From NCBI GenBank assembly GCA_037903355.1, contig JBAJFE010000012.1:496001-560000 (forward strand): a stretch of 64,000 nucleotides of DNA, written 5' to 3'. Each line of letters opens with the position of its first letter. Position 1 is the first letter of the stretch. The stretch is from Trichuris trichiura. Lineage: Eukaryota > Nematoda > Enoplea > Trichinellida > Trichuridae. This document shows positions 1 to 12,489 of the stretch, piece by piece. A program made the position numbers and the translations under genes. Below the pieces are notes generated by a model. It was not told where the DNA came from and did no database searches. It saw nothing but the letters and a program-made list of their open reading frames with translations.

Positions 1-3000
1 GTTCTGTTTCGAATGATATATTTTTGAGCGCAGGTAGGTTTGAAGATTAGATCTTCCCTTAACTAGCTGCAGCATGCATTAACGGAGACGACTCGTTACC
101 CGTTTTCCCAAACTCGTTACTATGCAATTCACTGTGACGCGGCTCTGGTAATGCCTATATAATCTCTATAGACCAACCTTCGTATGTAAGCTCCTTTCTT
201 TGGCTTTATTGAAATTCGTGGCACACATGTATGACTGACCTGATCGTAATGTCTTTGTAAGAGCTTTTAAAATGTACTGCCGCTGCTGATTCATTTAAGT
301 ATTCTGTGCATCGTCGGCATTTACGTTCTTAATTTATTCGGAAATCAGAAAGAAAGTTTTTTTCTGAGACGTGTGGAGGAAATCGCTTGAACGGTTAAGA
401 AATCCTTTAATTGACAACCCTTTCCTAGCTAACTTCGTCCCGGTCATCGACGTGCACATCAGTTAAAACATTTTCTACTGCTCAGCATGTTAATCCCTTT
501 TCTACACGCTTGTTTCGAGAGGTTAAGCTTCCAGCGCTATCAAGAAATGCTTATCATTAGTTCATCTATCTTGAATGATATGTGAAGTTTTTGAGGAGAT
601 ACGTTCTGAATGGCTCAGGAAAGTCTCATTTTTTTCTCAACTACGCAAAGTACCGCGCCGTAGGGACAAGATGGGTTTAAACTAGATTTTTGAGGATTTA
701 TTATCATAATTAATTTTCGATTATTCGCTCTTTGAGCTGTTGCCCATTTTTCTTTTGCTTTTCTTTGCCAAATACTCATTTCAACTGCCAAGCAAAGAAT
801 GTCGGCTTTTGCACTTTATTAATTTTATCCTCGTCGTGCCTGCAGTTAAGAACTGAAGAGGAACAGCGCAGAAACTTGTCGTCTGCGTTTTTCTTGAATT
901 GAAACGCCGTGAGCAAAGGCAGCTTTCTGTTCGTTTCTATAAAACGCTGCAATCTAGAAAACGTTTATTCGTTAGCTAAGCAGGATGCCATTGAATTTTG
1001 TTTTTCTCGTCTTCAGCTTGGCAGTAAGCAAAAACCATTTTGTTGATCTCCGCCTTACAACTTTCCCGCTAATTAATCACGATTCAGCTTTCGAAACTGA
1101 AAAGCGAAGGGAAAGTGAATTGGCATAGGGCTCTTGTCTGATCTTTGTGAGGAATCATTTTTTCAAAATGGTCAGGTTGCTAAACCTTTGCGGTTAAACT
1201 TATCAGGAATGGAGATCACAATTCATGTAAGCCTTCTGAAGAATAACCTCTCTCTGATGCGATTTGGTCCAGTTGTTTAAAATACCTGACGGTTGTTGTC
1301 TTTCTAGAATTCTTTCAGCATATTTATCCTTGCTTTTTCTCATAAAAGACAGCTCTGCCGAACATACGCCAGTTTATGTCATGACGAAGTTCACTGTTTT
1401 TCTGACTGCGGGAACGTCTTGATATGCTTGTGCTTTAGGAAACATTAATACTAAAAAAAATGCAAGCACTCTATCAGCATACATTTGCCAATGCGTTCTT
1501 CGGATTAAGAGCTTTAGTTCTATGTAAATTAGTTCATCCTGCCGCAGATTTTCAAACTTGTGGCATTCTCAGCTTGACTCGCCGACTTGACGATTATGTT
1601 GAAAAAAAAAATTACTTTAAATTTCATGTGTCATTCACTCGAGTGTTAAACTTTTGTGAGTAATCATGCTAACGTGCGCTGACACTTGTTTCACGTGAGA
1701 CTTTTCTGTTTTGGTTTTGTTTATCTACTGTAATTGCGTATCCTCATGGGATATTTGCATCACGCTGTTTAATAATAACCGCTCTATTTGATGCGCGGTG
1801 CTATTGATTGTGAGCTAACAAAAGTCAAAGGAAACCTGCAGTAGCTACCAAGTAAACAAGTATTCAAAGAGCATGTTATTCTTTTTAATTTTAAAATAGC
1901 AGCCTTTTTAAATGTTTGCCTGCGAATAGAAGCCTAGTTAAACTTTCATAGCCAAGCAATTAGCTTTGAATATCGTTCAGTGGCATACACCGAGCGTGTT
2001 GTCCACTATTTGACTTACGCCTAACGATTTTGGGGTCCTGCTGGCAACGACCAGTTAGCGCCAGATAGGCATTTCCAATGCGCCCTGTTGTACCAAAAAA
2101 CAAGGCAGTTAATCTTAGATATTGAGAAAAGATTAGTATTCACAGGCGGATGGCGGTTTATTCTGAAGTATTTTTTGTTACTTTGATTTAGATAATTTGT
2201 TAGTTATAGCACTGAGCTACAGTTAGTCACAGTAGTTTGCTTAATTGGTTAACTTTTTAAATTCTGATAAACTGCAAACTTTTGAACTCAGTGTAGCTCA
2301 CTGATTGCACGCTTACAATTTGCTCGATTGATCGTTATCGTACCGGCCACTGTCTTCTACTGGCGGCATTACCCTAGAAATCAATGCAGTGAAGTATAAC
2401 TGCTTACATGACGGCGTGCCGTTCGGTTGATGCACCTTTGAAGCAGTGACTTCAGGTTGAGATGCCAACTTCCTCTTCTTTCCCGTACATAAAAGTCTTG
2501 CGCCTGCGTCAGAGATGAACTTTTTCATTTCGACATTCAGCGCGCAGCTATGATCCGTTCAGACAATAGAACCGGGTGAGTTTGGCTTTTCTACGTGTTA
2601 ATGACATTAAATACAGTAGCAGTTCAACCATAGCAGTTGTCTCAACGCGTTTCGGTTAAAATCCCGATCAAAATGGCATTCTCATTTAATGCGAATGTAC
2701 TCATTATGCTAGAGCTTCACAGGACTCCTAAGGCACACATTTAAGCGTTGCGGAAACTTCTGTTAGCAGTTTGAGCTCCAGTCTGTAATTAATCCAGGTT
2801 CTTCACACGTGTTGCTCACAAATTTGCCACGTCTTTCTTTGGTCGACAACTCTGCCTTATTTGGATGACACGTTACTGTGAATGAGTTAAGCTAATCTAC
2901 AGTCAACCTTAGGTTCATTGCGTTATTTTTTCATCTCGCTTTGAAGGCTTTGTTAGCCGGCTAACGATAAGATTATTAAAAGCGGGAAGTTGTTTGCCTG

Positions 3001-6000
3001 GCGTTTCTGTTCCCCTGAGAGAAAGCACGTAATGATGTTTTCTTGCTCTGGATCTGTTTTCTAATTGAATTTCTATGGTTTTCCTTCCTTACAGCTTTTC
3101 CTTCTTGCTGTGCATTTTTCTTCGCGGTATCAAAGGGAAAAAAGGTAATAGAGAAGCTACCTTAGCCTTTGTCTGAGGCTTAGCGCTACCAGCGTAATTC
3201 TTGCAGCTAATGCACTTTTTATTGAGACACTCGTTTTTTCTTCCCAATACCCGGGGTCATCGCCAGGAGGCGTTTAACATGCCACACGCTCTATCATTAG
3301 AGAACATGTATTTCTTAGAAATTCATTAGTTAGGATCGCTATTCTTCCCGCTAGCCATTCCTAGTTTCGTTTTCATCTTTATAGGTTTTAATTTTACTGA
3401 CAATATTTGCATATGCTTTAGGCGAAAAACGTTCTTTAACCCGAAGGATTCATGATGACTGATGTCATCGTACCTTCAGAATAAAGGTTATTTTCAGCTT
3501 CCTTTCTTAGACTGCGACTGACTTGATAAGTTAGCACGTTCTCTCGCATACATAGGCGTATAAGCACAGTGTGCTCATTGGAAGGAATTGTCTAGACAAG
3601 ATTTATGATCAATATAATCACCACCTAGCTAGTTAATACCTAATTTTGTCCCACTATTGCTTAGTCTCTTTACTTAAAAAACTGCTAAGCACTAGCGAAG
3701 GTGTGATTTAGTTGAACGTTTTTTTGGTCAGCTTCGATCTGCAAACAACGCAGCATCAGCTGGCAGGCTGGCCGAAAGGATTCTCGGCCGCCGTACGCGC
3801 ACGGCAATTTTTCTTCAGCACCGATATTTAACTAATAGGACTCATGATGGAATGAAGGCTTTGGCGGTCGGTCCGAAATGAGCACGCCACCTTTTACATT
3901 CCAACTATTTTAAAAACTATTACTGGTTAGTCATTAAGCTTGGCTTTACTAAGAGATAAATATTTCTTCTAAACAGCAGTATGACTTAATTGTGATTAGC
4001 GCAACAAGGAACAAACAGAAGGCGGAAGTTACTACACGATCGCATTTGGCTGAGCTCTTAGAACGATTAGTTAGCGCTTTAAAGAATTGATTAAGAGCTT
4101 AATGGATTATGTCGTAATTGTAAAAGACAGTCTGAAAAGTAAGAAGTAAACAATATGCGCGAGAATAAATTATTCTTGCGTAATAAGTTGTGAAGTATGT
4201 TCTAAGGTAGAGTATGTCTAGGGCATTTCAAGCAGCGAGCCTCTTACTTTTAATTATAATTCAATTATGCTCCAATCCGCAATAAAGCTTTGATTCGATA
4301 AAAGGATTTCGTTGCTTCTTTGAAAAAAGTAACAGAGGCCATAATAGAAGAATATTGCCATTTTTGTTTAGATAGTTTTTCTTTTCTTTTTGACGGTTCG
4401 CTCATCTTATTTCATTTACGTTGGTAACACCAGTTCGTTTGTTTTCTGCCGAAAAGAAGTGGCATTCAGGATTGCTCATTTTTTGAAGGAACAGCAAAAT
4501 GCTTCACTGTTGTTTCGCGACTCTGAAGGGGTGATTAAGACGTCAACATCCAACTCCACTGTTATTATAACCAGTTAGCGCTACGCTGAAAGCACCCCGG
4601 TCAAGGAAGTTGTGACCCCATCAGCCATTGATTCAACTATGTCGATGATTGCCACCAGCTGTCGAGCGGGTAAAAACTAATTAGCACTTTTCCAAATGAC
4701 CAGAACCGAGCAAAATAGCTTTCATACATGTCTACTGCAGTGATTTCTTTGTTTCATGGAAAACGTATCTGTGATAATGGCACTTCTAATAATATTATTT
4801 TCCTTGAAGCCTCAAGGGCACTTCCTTTAAAGCAGTTGCGGACAGGTTTGAGGTTTGTCAGTTTTTCTGGGCAGTATTCCAGAGCAAGTACCGATCAAAG
4901 AGGATTCACCTTGTTAGAAAGATGTGTGAAAGCTTATTGCTTTCCCAGAGGAAGCATGACAAAGGCTATTGAATCATTATTGAACTATTCTTCGGCCTCA
5001 ATGTCCTTTGTCGAAATTTTCTTGACGCCAAAGAAAGTTGAGCACAGTTCCTTCAATTGTTTTCGCTCGGCGGAGTGTGAAACAGTTGCAGTTCACTTTC
5101 GGCGAGTGCTAATAGAAAACAATATTCGAAATTGGAAACCGTTGGAGATCAGATTACGTCGGTGAATGTGCTTTGAATCACGTCCGTACATTGATTGTGC
5201 CAGCTTTCCTGTTAAAGCAAGAGCGTAAGTCGATGGTAAAGCCACTTTGCTCAGCTGAATAAAGTTGAAGCCACCACTATCGACGTACGCTACCTTTCAA
5301 AGGGAAGCTGCCATTATCGGTATCAAATTGAATTTTAAATTTCCGCCAGCGCAGGATTGAATTAGTCCTAATTCTCGCGCGGTTTATCAAATGTAAAAGC
5401 CATTCTATTAATAACAGCTGCTTTTCTTCTAGATTTTAAAAGTTGTCCTTTGCGCGTATAGACCTGCGTGTTTGGTCTTAGTTCAGACTAGCTAGCGAAA
5501 TGCTGTTGATTAAAATATCTACTGCCTTTCACAGATTTAAGCGATTGATTCCGTAGACCAAAGTCTTTTTTTATGAGTACGGCACGTCAGTAACCATTAT
5601 GACTATTTTTAGGATTTCGCTGTGCTTTGTCTAAGCTTGAGTCTAATGACATTGTTGGTAAGGTTTATCAACACGCTGTTTGACATTTTAACCGCCCCTG
5701 CATTGATAAATTCTTCTTTGAAGTATATTTTCTACTACTTTTCAAGATAAAGCGAATGACTTTTATGTTTTTATACATTAGCGTTTAGAATTGGCAGTTG
5801 GGCAGCGAAGAAAAAGGCCCAAATTCAAGGTGAAATAACCAAGTGGAATAGGCTGCTGTCTTGCTGTTTCCGATATTGCTTAAGAAGACACTGTCGTTTC
5901 TTTGAACGTCTTATGAGCTTGTTGAATAGGGTTATTGAATACATTCTTTGCAAATTAAATATGTTTCCTTGTAAGTAGTATCGACAATGCACTATATGCG

Positions 6001-9000
6001 CTTAGATTTTTCGTACAGTTTGGCGAGTCTACCCATTACGTTACGACTATGGAAAGTTTAAGTTTGTATTGTTCGTTCCGAATGCTTTTCGCACGCAACT
6101 TTAATTCTTTAAACTTTGAAGGCAGCTCAAGAAGACAATTTTTAGTATTTCAATTGATTTCCGTAAAGTAGTGGCAAGAAGCGCCGAACGACGTTGTTTA
6201 CGCTTTTCAAGTTTCGGCAGTTCGAATAAAAATTATGCAGTAATTTCAAAATGAAAAATGAATGACCGATAAAAATTGCTTCTCATATTAGCGCTTTATC
6301 TTTCTGCGGCTATCTGCCGCTTATCAGAAGAATAGATCAAGCAGCATTTTCAGCTGATAAGCTTGCCATTAAACTATCTGAAGCGCGCAGAGATGATTGA
6401 TGATTTCTTAAACCTTTTAGCCAAGCTTTTTTTTTCAGTTGGTGAAATTGTATCGGCAGCAGTTGTTTTGAATATTCAAGACTGACTTTATCTGACGTGA
6501 ATTTTTGCTGTCTTAAGGGAACATAAATTCACGAATACGATTTCCACGTCTGAATGCTGCAGTAGCTAAACATTGTAGAAGATGGGTGCACCTAATACTT
6601 ATTTAAGCTCGCTGCTTTAGTTATTAATGGAACAGTGCCTTTGATGGCGATTTATAAAGCCCTAATTTGTCTTACAAATCGTAGCGCGATTCGCCATTGT
6701 CAGTATTAGTGAATGAACTTTTGTATGCCAAATGGCATGTGAGCGACTGATCATCCAAATTTGAATGATTGAACGGCTAATAGGCAGTGGTTGCTCTTTG
6801 ATAAAATGTCTGTAACCGCATCGATGTGCGGCCAAATAACGTTAAGCAATCTTGGAATATGGATTTCTTTGCCAACTGATGCTTAGGGAAACCACCCTTT
6901 CTTAAATTACGGCAGTCTTGATTAGAACTTTCAAAGCTCGTAAGCTGCCGAGTAAAAGTCGCTCTTAGCGTTATCAGAAATGAAGCTATTGTTCGGCAGT
7001 AGCAATATTTTTAAAAACAATTTTGAGATATTGAAAACAGTAAGCTTGATTTGCATAAAAGCTGAAATGCCTTTTCGGCAGCAGACATTACCGATGTTTA
7101 GTTAAACCTAATTTCGGTCTTGTCATCAAATCCAGCGTCTATGTACCACTTCAGATCCATTTCGCCGCCCCCTGAAACTCATGACGTTTGACTAATGGTT
7201 TTGGCCGGATAAAGGATAGCGTGCTTTACAAATTTCCAGCAGCGCTCTGCAGGTGCACCGACAAATCTGCACGGTAACCCATCACAGTCACGATGCCCAA
7301 CCTGAGTACTACTGCCAGACAGAACTAAAAAGTAATTTTTTGCCTGTCGAAACATTCTACCGTTCGGCAGTCTTTTGCTCTTATCAAATAAGCTGTTAAG
7401 AAAGCCTGCTTCCGTTGTTGTGGTGGTATTGGTTAGTTTTGTGCCCAGCTTTCTAAGCTCAGCAACTTCACCTTTCTGCGCAATAGAAGGAATAGTCTTC
7501 CTCGCATTCTGCGGCATTGTAGAGATAACGATTAAATCTACTGATATCCTTGGTGTGCTAGCTGTTCTCTTATTTTTATTGTTAGCTTATCTGAGGGCCC
7601 AGTTATAACCATGATGAGCATATGTATTTTCATCATTTTTGGACCATTTACCAAGAATGCACGCCTAAGTCTGTAAACGCTTTTCTTTAAAGGGAGGATA
7701 TTACTTTCTTTTTTGTTTCCACGAAACCCTGCAGCCTACAGTTGCTTCACGTGTAGCTCTTTCTCAAACCGTTCTTTGAGGTAAGTGTAATTTAAGTACA
7801 AACGACGCAAGTAGAACCTTCGTAAGACTACAACCTCAAACAACAGCTAAACTGTTGCGTGTTTCACGACGAAACCGACAGCCTCTATGTAGTCGTTGCC
7901 GTATTCTTGCGGGAGTTCTTTCGCCAGCAGTCGAAGCTTGTATGTACCGGACCTGCTCGCTCAAGTTTAGTTTTTAGAATTCGCTTGAAAATAAACAGTT
8001 TCTTCGTACCTTTCCCAGTGGCAACCACATGGCGACTTTGATCTTGACGTAGAGATCTCTTGTCGCTGCAGATTGCTGGCTGAACCTGATATTGATGCCA
8101 TGCCAGATAGGTGGCGCTTATGTCGCTTTTCTCGCTACTTAAAATGGATTGGCTCCAAGACTGTTTTTTCTTTATAGCGTAGGTTGTACGTCATGGTGCT
8201 ACAACCGTTTTCCTGCTGCTAGTATCTAATTTACGCCGCGTAAGCATAAAGCAAAATCACAGTACAGTTCTATTTTCACCTATGCAACTAGGCATGGAAC
8301 ATAAACTGCCCGTTTAGAACGATGGTATGAAGCCACTTTATTGAGTTTATTCATTTACTCTACTGCATTCGGCGACTGTGGTACATAGAAGATAACCCAC
8401 GGAGACGAGAGTAATTAAATCAGCCAAAGCCAAACTTGGTTTAGTTGTCTGGATAGCATGAATACTTCAACTTTGGTAAAATCACAGCCAAAAATTTGCA
8501 TTAATTTAACTCTTAACAACATGCAAATGCCGTGGCATGTTACTCAAGTTTTATTGCTTTAGCAAAGATTTACGGCCAATTCGTTTATTCTTGTTTCACA
8601 GTTATGATCATCGCTAAGCAGTAAGCTAGCTCAGCATCTTGGCAGCCTGAAGCATCGAGACAGCTTGTTGTTAACTTAATTTAACCAGAGGGTATCGCGC
8701 CAGACAAGTTTATCCGAGCAGTCGGCTGAAAAATAAGACTAGATCGATTGGAGCGGTGATCAGGCGTACAATGCGTACAATAATTTAGTTTGTTCAAATC
8801 TGATGATTAGCATCAGGTTGCTCAAGGCACTTTCATTGAAGTTTTATTAGCAACGGCTGTCGGCCAACCAATGGTAGGCTTCGTACAATCTCTCAAGGCA
8901 AAGCAAATTAAGTCTTGGAAAATGTCCTTTTCATCTGGCAGACGGCGATTGCAAAGGCGTTTTATTAGGAGGGTGTGTCTGTTAGCAGAATAGAGTAAAT

Positions 9001-9501
9001 AAGAACGCTTTTCCCAGTATTTGAATACTGAACAATTAAAACTTCAAAGAATCTAAAACTTTCCTAGGAGCAGTTCCTCCGTAAACCTTCATTGTCAGAA
9101 AATAACAAAGTAAGATCTGTGGAGCGTTAATAGACAAATGATTATGAAGAGCCGAGATGCTATGAAACATTGAATCGACAGATGGAGGAGCAGAGATTCT
9201 AACGAAATCAGTGATCATGAAGAAGCAGCAGGGATTCTGGTGACACTGAGAGCTCTTTAAACTTCAAATGAGTACGACAATACTGAACGTTGATAAAATA
9301 GGTCAATGTGTGTCAAAATTAAACGGAGCGCATAGAGATGTTATTCAACAAGAACAAGCTGAAGAATATGCGTATCCTTTCTTGTCTCAGAAAGGCAAAA
9401 GAAATGCTTTTCTGAAACTTTGCTGTACCAGAAAACTATCCGCGGCTATGCAGGGAGGAAAGGGATAACAGCTTTGAAATAAAGGTATATAGGCATTCCT
9501 A
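1..9501. other. Long stretch without a supportable gene
   Basis: This is AT-rich, stop-dense sequence on both strands. I see no domain, no run of splice-linked open frames and no RNA gene. The two longest open frames (4728-5165 on plus, 145 codons; 7179-7517 on minus, 112 codons) have no recognisable motif. A short open patch at about 4598-4671 on plus (reading ESTPVKEVVTPS) ends at a GT that could be a donor, so an isolated exon there cannot be excluded. A GC-rich patch at 3745-3815 ends in a polypyrimidine-AG. Either patch could belong to a gene whose body lies to the left of the window. Confidence 0.5.
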
Positions 9502-9715
9502 TTGAGTTTCTTTTACGGAAAGCTTGTCCCGTTGAAAAATTTTAATTTTCCGGGGATTTTGGGTCAAACGAGGCCCGTCTTCAGCGGTGTTAAGATGACA
9601 CCGCAAAATTTCATTACATCATTTTAACACCGCTGAAAACGGGCCTCGTTTGACCCAAAAGCTCCGGAAAATTAAAATTTTTCAACGGGACAAGCTTTCC
9701 GTAAAAGAAACTCAA
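9502..9715. mobile_element. Palindromic fold-back MITE-like element
   Basis: A near-perfect inverted repeat of 214 bp: arms of about 95 bp (9502-9597 and 9620-9715) around a loop of about 22 bases. The arms contain TTTTACGGAAAGCTTGTCCC and then GTTGAAAAATTTTAATTTTC, and their outer edge reads TTGAGTTTC/GAAACTCAA. To the right, 9717-9755 continues with ATCCCGTACCAAGAAA, which recurs beside the palindrome at 46.4 kb, so the transposable unit is longer than the hairpin. No open reading frame is present, which fits a non-autonomous DNA transposon. Transposon identity is inference; the palindrome and the shared flank are seen directly. Confidence 0.75.
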
Positions 9716-9984
9716 CATGAAACTATACGATCCCGTACCAAGAAATCGCATCTACAAAATAGGCTTTCCTACAAGTAATTTTTTGATATGAACTTAAATT
9801 TTAAACTTGTCATGCATTTAAAAACGTAATCGAGAAATAAAGTTTAAAATAAAGAAAGTAAAAGGAAGGAAAATACCCAAAAAACATTTTATTATCCGGA
9901 GGATCGCTGGTTCTGTATAGTTCAGATAATCAAGGTTCTGCTGTACGTATTAGCGAACAATGGAAGTTTAGCAAGGACCAGTTG

Positions 9985-10055
9985 TAGTACCTTGTTTTGT
10001 TATGAAAAAACTTTATTACGGAACGGTTCCCGTTGATGTATATGAAAAGAAACTC
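9985..10055 (+). repeat. Solo half-copy of the palindromic element family
   Basis: The stretch GTTATGAAAAAACTTTATTA followed by CGGAACGGTTCCCGTTGATG matches one arm of the family seen at 38.2 and 46.4 kb (ATTACGGAnA...CCCGTTGAT). No matching second arm lies nearby, so this is a half-copy or an eroded element. Confidence 0.5.
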
Positions 10056-10076
10056 CGCTTGTTTTGTTGTCATAAT

Positions 10077-10206
10077 CAATGACCATTGATGAAATAAAAT
10101 TTTTTGGCATCATTATACACTACATTTTTTCACTGATGATGGCACGTGAAAAGTGCTGACGTTTGTGGGCAATAAATTTGTTTACTTTATCAGTGGTCAT
10201 TGGTCT
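10077..10206. repeat. Imperfect inverted repeat sharing a dispersed 54-bp unit
   Basis: The left arm CAATGACCATTGATGAAATA is mirrored by TTTACTTTATCAGTGGTCAT near 10181-10200. The right arm together with its downstream flank (10183-10233) is repeated in direct orientation at 11449-11502 with only a few differences (TACTTTATCA...TGGTCATTGGTCTT...ACTAGAA). This looks like an old short inverted-repeat element with a second, one-armed copy 1.2 kb away. Confidence 0.5.
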
Positions 10207-11448
10207 TCACTAGAAAAACAAAAAATACAGATTACTTCACTGGCACTTCACCAGTTTGCTTATTGCCTTTGTAAGAACGTTAGTACATTGAACCTCAGGC
10301 AAAAGTAAAATCAGAATTATTCATCCGAAAAGGCGTGAGTCAGTGGATAGTTTTACAAAATCAAGTTCTCTTATAAGCTGCTATTCTTGATCAGAAAACG
10401 AAATTGTTTTTTGTACTTTGAGTGCAGGGTTTTTTTTAAGGTCATTCTATCTTGATTAAGCGCAGAGCCAACTCGAAGGAGTACTGAAAGCTTTTCTGCA
10501 GATTGCAGTATTTTGCTACTAACAGTTAGAAAACTGCACTCAGCATCTTTAATAGGTTTGCACCAGAAAGATTGTAAGACCATAAAAAACTAAATAGCGA
10601 CGAGCCTTGAACTAAATGCCGTTTCCATTCTCGCATGATTAACACGAACATTTATAATCGTTAACGCCAGCAGTGCAATATCCAGCCTATTGGCATAAAG
10701 CAATTTCAAATACATTCTGTTTATTTTTAAACTAACCCGCATAAAATTTACTGCTGCATTGGTGCTTTACACTGCGTATTTAACTATTGGCAACTGCAGG
10801 AATATTATAGAGGTAGTTTCTGGTGTCAGTGAAGCAGCAGGTTTGACGGGGATAAGGGTAGAAATGAGCGCGCGGGACGAATATGAAAGTAGTCCTTGCC
10901 AAAATGTAGGATATTGTTTAAAACGTGACAGTGATTTCGAATGATTATGCGAGTTAAGTTTTTTTTAACGCAGTTTGAGCACGCCACAGATGATCGTAAA
11001 TTCCATAAATATGAATTGTGTGAATTCGTCACACAATTGCAAGTGCATCTGTCCTTCTTATGTGATGGTCATATTTTCTGAAGAAGTTATTAAATCTTGA
11101 ACGCACAAACGACAGTGCGGTGACGGAAACTGAAATTTTTGAAATTCTCCTGAGTGGTTGCTGGTCTTCGCTAGAATCAGACATGTTGCAAAAGCCGTTA
11201 TTAAACACCCATTCTTCAGCATACTTGTTCCTACTGGAGGCTCTAAGTTAGAGTTTATTTTTTGCAGTAATTGATTTAAAATGAATGACGGTCAGGTACC
11301 ATAGAAGCACACAGCTGTCAGTACATGCAGGCTGTGAAAAACTGAAGACAATTTTGTGCCCTCCTCTGATTCTTGTTCCGTAGTCATGACTATTTGTTCA
11401 ATTGATACGCTAAAAGAATAAATTTTAAAACGTTTGATCTGTCCTGTC

Positions 11449-11502
11449 TACTTTATCAATTGGTCATTGGTCTTTACTAGAAGGACAAAAAATAAAGACT
11501 AC
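11449..11502 (+). repeat. Second copy of the 54-bp dispersed unit
   Basis: This is a direct repeat of 10183-10233. Both carry TGGTCATTGGTCTT, then ACTAGAA, then ACAAAAAATA. I count roughly 48 of 54 matching positions with one single-base indel. No opposite arm is visible beside this copy. Confidence 0.55.
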
Positions 11503-11922
11503 GTTGGCTTGGCTTTTTCGTAGCCATTTTTTCCAGTTGAATTAGCCCTGTTCAGCACTATACTGAAGTAAAACTATGGCAAATGTACAAAACTCCCTTT
11601 GCCATTTTGTGGAAATTGCAAAGCATTTAGGTAATCTGCTCAATCCGCAGTAGGAAGAGGCCTGGCTTTAAAGCTGCAAAGTAAATGGTGGCCTATTGAG
11701 AGAGGTAATTACTGTGATTCCTTTAATTGCCATTAATATAAATAATGGCTAAAGTGACTTAGCGCCAGCTTTGAGGAGTTCAGAATTTAGATTGACCATT
11801 TCCATGAAAAACGTTTTTCAACTTTTGACGGACTGCTCAAATCTCTGCTCCTGCAATTTGAACTTGGACCTTCAGAGTGCGTGAATAAAGCGGCCTCGGC
11901 GCATAAACAGCGCATTGTTGCA

Positions 11923-11994
<72 letters not shown>

Positions 11995-12012
11995 GTTGTT
12001 GTTGTTGTTGTT
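11923..12012 (+). repeat. (ATT)24 followed by (GTT)6 microsatellite
   Basis: An uninterrupted run of 24 ATT units (11923-11994) changes at a single junction to six GTT units (11995-12012). There are no internal interruptions, which suggests recent expansion. It lies in noncoding sequence just upstream of the short inverted-repeat element at 12091. Confidence 0.97.
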
Positions 12013-12090
12013 TTTTATGCTGATATAAGCTGTGAAAGCGTAACTTCTTGATACGGAACGGTGGGACTTACGTAAACTTTATAAGTTTAT

Positions 12091-12212
12091 TGTTACGGAA
12101 AGTGTCCCCTTGTAACACTCAGTAAATTTTTTTCAGAGTTTTCAGGTGAAGACCTTACCTGCAAACTCCAGCAACAAATTTATTCAATTACAACAGGACA
12201 AGTTTCGTAACA
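12091..12212. mobile_element. 122-bp short inverted-repeat element of the palindromic family
   Basis: Terminal arms TGTTACGGAAAGTGTCCCCT (12091) and, reverse-complemented from 12212, TGTTACGAAACTTGTCCTGT match at most positions and carry the same TTACGGAAAG...GTCCC motif as the other palindromes. The centre is not palindromic, so this copy is either older or a different internal variant. No coding capacity. Confidence 0.6.
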
Positions 12213-12390
12213 TTAAACCTAGATATAATACTAATAATATATTATAGTCTCGATTATCTGTACCAAATGGGACCGGATGGTTTAAAAGATCGATTTTTTG
12301 TTCCTGCCTATTTTTCCTTTGCATTTACTTCTTTCAGTATATTCCGGAGGAGGGGGTGTCTTTTAACAGGCTTAGATTGTTTCATAGTTG

Positions 12391-12489
12391 GTCTTTTGGT
12401 TCACGGGTTTAGCCTGTTTGATGTATCTGTAAATATTTACAGATATTTACAGATGCATCAAACAGGCCAAACCCGCGAACCAAAAAGAC
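12391..12489. repeat. 99-bp palindrome (fold-back element)
   Basis: The arms GTCTTTTGGTTCACGGGTTT...GATG and CATC...AAACCCGCGAACCAAAAAGAC are inverted copies with a few mismatches, and the centre is an AT-rich ATTTACAGAT repeat. The arm sequence differs from the ATTACGGA family, so this may be a separate element. An 81-codon open frame running through it (12267-12512) is a by-product of the palindrome. Confidence 0.7.

Noticed and set aside
4728..5165. A 145-codon open frame on plus
   Set aside because: No domain and irregular composition; length alone is plausible by chance in a window of this size.
7179..7517. A 112-codon minus-strand open frame with protein-like composition
   Set aside because: It looks better than its neighbours but has no identifiable domain and no supporting exon, so I did not list it as a gene.
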